A DNA stretch of 64,000 nucleotides, taken from contig CM076650.1 in NCBI GenBank assembly GCA_038496675.1, positions 11,010,230-11,074,229 of the forward strand. The letters are read 5' to 3'. Positions 60,568 to 64,000 of this stretch are shown here, one piece after another. Both the position numbers and the translations under genes were made by a program. This DNA is from Rachycentron canadum (lineage: Eukaryota > Chordata > Actinopteri > Carangiformes > Rachycentridae). The notes below the pieces were generated by a model that was not told the DNA's origin, did no database searches, and saw nothing but the letters and a program-made list of their open reading frames with translations. Within the stretch, counting starts at the first letter, position 1, and each line of letters begins with the position of its first letter.

Positions 60568-63500
60568 ATGGTATGTAATTACCGAGTTTGTATTGCGGTT
60601 TAACGCTGGTAAAATAGGCTGTTATTGACGCGGCGCGACGCATTAGACATTTCCTGTTACTAGACTACTATTTAGCCGTTACACTATAATATGTATATAG
60701 TCTACTGTAAAATAACAGTAGTTGAATTAAAACTACACGCGGGTTTATTTTAAGCCTATGATACGGGTTGCAAATGTGTTTTGAGGCGTAAAATCCAGTG
60801 TCCATGTGTGTTTGATGAAAAACTGTTTGCATGAAATAATATTTACGTTGCTCGTGTTTTCCATAAATCCACAGTATGGTTTTGTGAATCACGCCTTGGA
60901 GCTCCTGGTTTTAAGGAATTATGGCCCGGAAGTGTGGGAAGACATCAAGTGAGTTTGTGGGATCATGTGTTTACTATTCAGCTCCGTTGGTTGGTTTCAT
61001 AGGTTACACACAGCGGCCAACCAAACCACAACAAGGATACAACACAGGCCTACTCTACAGCTAGTTTACTTTCAGATCACACTATGTCAGTGTGTTGCCA
61101 GCAGAGATACAGACATTTGCTTTTCCTGTAATGATTAACTTTCATCCTCTGCAGCCTCACACTGAAACTCAGACAAACTTAGTAGAATAAAAAATCTCAT
61201 GTTTAAAATTCTGTTTGACAGCAACTTCTCTTTTAGTCATTCACTCCTATGATTGTAGCCTGGAAAGGCAGCATTGGCGAAATAAGTATTTACCTCCCTC
61301 ACTGAACTAGAAGTAGCTTTATTAATGCTCCTGTATTAAAAGTGACAATATTCATGTCTGATCAGCAAAATGTGCTTAAAAATATCCTCAGTACTTGTGC
61401 AGAAACTGGGCTCTGTGTGTACTGTATTATCATTTTTGATTTGTTACTAATATATAACTAACATTTTAATGTTGTTGCTGGTTGATGTGGAACTCATTTC
61501 TATTTTCTTGTTTCTTTGGAAAAAAAATTGCAAGGTAACTAGCGTAAAGCTGCTGTTTTTTTAATGTTGTTAGATAAATGTAGTGGATTTAAAAAGTTCA
61601 CTATTTCATTATGGAATGGAGCAGAGTAAAAATTTGAAATAGCATAAGATTAAAGTAGTCAAGTGAAGTACCTAAAAGTTGCACTCTTCAAGCCGACGCA
61701 ATGATGTCACTGTTAAGTGAAAAGTATTTGGAGTTTTACACTTACTTAAACTTTAAGCATAACGTGTCCCTTCATGGATTGACAGAATTATTTAACATTG
61801 TAAGTTAAATTAATAATTCAAAATCCATTGTTGTTATCTAAAAGTGCACTGTCACAAAGCTGGAAACAGCATTTTTTTTTTTTTTTTGCTTCATTTATGA
61901 AAACGTTATAATTACTGTGCATATTGAGTATGAATAATATGTATTATGTAGAACGCACCACACTACAGTCCAACAAACAATAAATGAAATCCCCTCACAG
62001 AGAAGATCCCACTTAAAATGTGTTTATTTAGAGCAATGTTGCTTACAGTTACAACTTTGCGGACAATTGTAGTAATTCCTTTCCTCATGTCAACATGTCA
62101 TTTTTTTCAGCATGTCAAATAGTTTGGTTCAATCCAAGTTTATTTTTCATTTGTAGTCTTAACTGCCCTCGACCTGAACTTGCCTAAAAAGGAAAGAAGG
62201 GGGAAAAAAAAAAAAAAAAAAAAACAGCAGCAGTGGCCTTGTGTAAATGTTTTCAATGTGGCCATTCTCCAGCCACCACAAAAGAACTATATAGTTGTGC
62301 AGCATCTCCTAATGTAACTCATTGTTATTTAATGCACAATTTATCAGGTTTGGTCTGTTTTCAGACTTGATGAGCTGAGTGATCTAGGAATGAATTCTTA
62401 TTTTCTTTCAAGGCTTGGTATGTTTTCTCAGCTGTTACAGGTTCTGATAAAATGGCGCTCACTGGTCAGGCCTGTAAATCATTTTTGTTTTTTCAGTTAA
62501 ACAGTAGTAATCAGCTTCTCATTAAGGTTTTTCATGTTTTTTTAAAAATTGGATTGTCAATGGTATAAATAGCAAATTGCACTATGCAGTTGATCCAAAT
62601 CTGATTATCTCTACTCTTTCACTACACTACTTTCACAGTGTAGTTTTGAAACTTTTTAAGAGAGCTCTCACTGACTGGCCATAAATAAGAGCATAAGAAC
62701 TATATAAGAAATAAGAACAGTTGTTATTGACTTGTTACTGTAAACAGAAATCCCTCTGTGAATCATGCAGCAATAGAAAACAAAAAGGCGAAGCCATTAG
62801 TTGTCTGAAGAAGTTGCCTGCAATGATTGTTAACTTCTGCTTTAACATTTGCTGTGGCTCATGAGTAACAGCCTCACCTTGTTTCCAGGAGGGAGGCTCA
62901 GCTTGATATTGAGGGTCAGTTCCTGGTTCGGATCATATATGATGATGCCAAAACATATGATCTAGTTGCGGCTGCAAGTAAAGTTCTCAGTGAGTGACAA
63001 CATTTTTTATTACTGTAAATGAAAACATTAAATGTAATATATATTACAAATGGAGCTTCATGACATAATTGCAACCTGTATCACAAGCTAAACTATTAAT
63101 AAGCTCTATCCTGTATTTCAGAGATAAATGCAGGTGACATCTTGCAGATGTTTGGGAAGATGTTTTTTGAATTTTGCCAGGAGTCAGGATATGACACCAT
63201 CTTGCGAGTGTTGGGGTCAAATGTTCGTGAATTCCTGCAGGTAGGCTCTCTCTTTTGTGGTTCGGCAGCTGGGTGGATTTTTTTTACGAGGACTGCTCTG
63301 ATTTATCATTACGTTTCTTCTACATCGTTGGACTCAGAGTGTACATTTAAAAAAAAAAAAAAAGATAAAAATTGATGTAGCAGAATGAGATACAACTTTT
63401 TAGTCCATGCATTATTCCTCCATGTTAAAACCTGGCACCTAAATTACCCACAATGCAAGTAAACCTATGACAGTTTGACTGGAGATCTGGGTGTGTTATG

Positions 63501-64000
63501 CTAATGTAGCAATGAACTGTGCAAGAAGGTCAAAATAAAAATGCTATTGTGTTTGATAATGCGATATCTAGGATGCAGTATTTTTGGAGCTTGACTCATA
63601 CAAGGAACTAAAAGTCAGGGCATCTCACCCTCTACTGTCTCTATTTTAAACATTAAATTTTTTAAAGCTACTTTTTACAAGTCCCTCATCATTACAAAAA
63701 TGTGACAGTAAACAATGGGAGTGCCCTTTTAATGTCTTTGTACCTTAGCCAGGTTTTAATTAAATGTGCTGTGATTGAATGTTGCATATTTTATCTTTAA
63801 TCAAAATTTTCAGAATTTGGATGCGCTACATGACCACCTGGGCACTATTTATCCCGGGATGAGGGCTCCCTCATTTCGCTGCACTGATGCCGAGAAGGGG
63901 AACAATCTGATTCTTCACTACTACTCGGAGCGAGAAGGCCTGCAAGACATTGTGATCGGCATCATTAAAACTGTAGCTCAGCAAATCCACGGAACAGAGA
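60568..64000 (+). CDS. gucy1b1: Soluble guanylate cyclase subunit beta-1 (5' part, cut by window end)
   Basis: Five coding exons in view: 60568-60570 (ATG only), 60875-60948, 62889-62989, 63122-63240 and 63814 to beyond 64000, giving about the first 161 residues of a protein near 619 aa. This is almost the whole haem-binding H-NOX domain of the nitric oxide receptor. Proximal haem ligand His105 lies in LDALHDHL, the haem-propionate motif Y135-S137-R139 in HYYSEREG, and Cys78 and Cys122 match the redox-relevant cysteines of the mammalian protein. Sequence is nearly identical to vertebrate beta1. The start is set by MYGFVNHALELL: the exon 2 frame opens at Tyr2, so the ATG must come from exon 1, where ATG meets the donor GTATGT. 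The PAS, coiled-coil and cyclase parts lie outside the window. It sits 1.75 kb after gucy1a1, same strand. Confidence 0.95.

Noticed and set aside
1..64000. CRISPR arrays, operons, phage or integrative elements, tRNA and rRNA genes
   Set aside because: None seen. The tandem repeats present are simple eukaryotic microsatellites, and no cloverleaf or rRNA sequence was recognised, though tRNA detection by eye is weak.

Overview
The window is a piece of a teleost fish nuclear genome, probably a percomorph. The genes have short exons with GT..AG introns, the sequence is AT-rich and full of CA, GT and AT microsatellites, and several worn interspersed repeats resemble families common in bony fish. 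It holds six protein-coding genes, three runs of N and large non-coding stretches. No bacterial, phage, CRISPR or intact mobile system is present.

Layout: (1) 1-5.4 kb, + strand: helt, a Hes/Hey-related bHLH-Orange repressor of 234 aa in four exons, with a TATA box, two CACGTG E-boxes and two copies of a 15-nt word that contains a CSL/RBPJ-type site. (2) 5.4-27.3 kb: a roughly 22 kb interval with no recognisable gene, holding repeats, purine/pyrimidine tracts, an assembly gap flanked by an exact 269-bp duplication, and an unexplained ~73-nt hairpin at 16897-16969. (3) 27.5-29.7 kb, + strand: slc25a4, the mitochondrial ADP/ATP carrier (299 aa, four exons). (4) 30.9-37.6 kb, - strand: cfap97 (505 aa, four coding exons plus a probable non-coding first exon). 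(5) 40.3-45.0 kb, - strand: ufsp2, the UFM1-specific cysteine protease (472 aa, twelve coding exons, catalytic residues intact). (6) 52.1-58.8 kb, + strand: gucy1a1, the alpha1 subunit of soluble guanylate cyclase (687 aa, eight coding exons). (7) 60.6 kb to the window edge, + strand: gucy1b1, the beta1 haem subunit, first five coding exons only, including the haem-ligand histidine 105.

The two guanylate cyclase genes lie in tandem 1.75 kb apart and encode the two halves of one obligate heterodimer, the nitric oxide receptor. Each has a pair of inverted CCAAT boxes and two overlapping short upstream ORFs before its start codon. helt, slc25a4, cfap97 and ufsp2 correspond to a cluster on human 4q35. 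The genes that lie between CFAP97 and UFSP2 in human are not visible here, and the guanylate cyclase pair, at 4q32 in human, directly follows ufsp2.

Exon boundaries were built by hand from splice signals, reading-frame continuity and remembered family sequence. All six models keep frame across every junction. Nothing here is a clearly new biological system. The best leads are the hairpin, the repeated RBPJ-like word upstream of helt, and the matched promoter and uORF layout of the guanylate cyclase pair.
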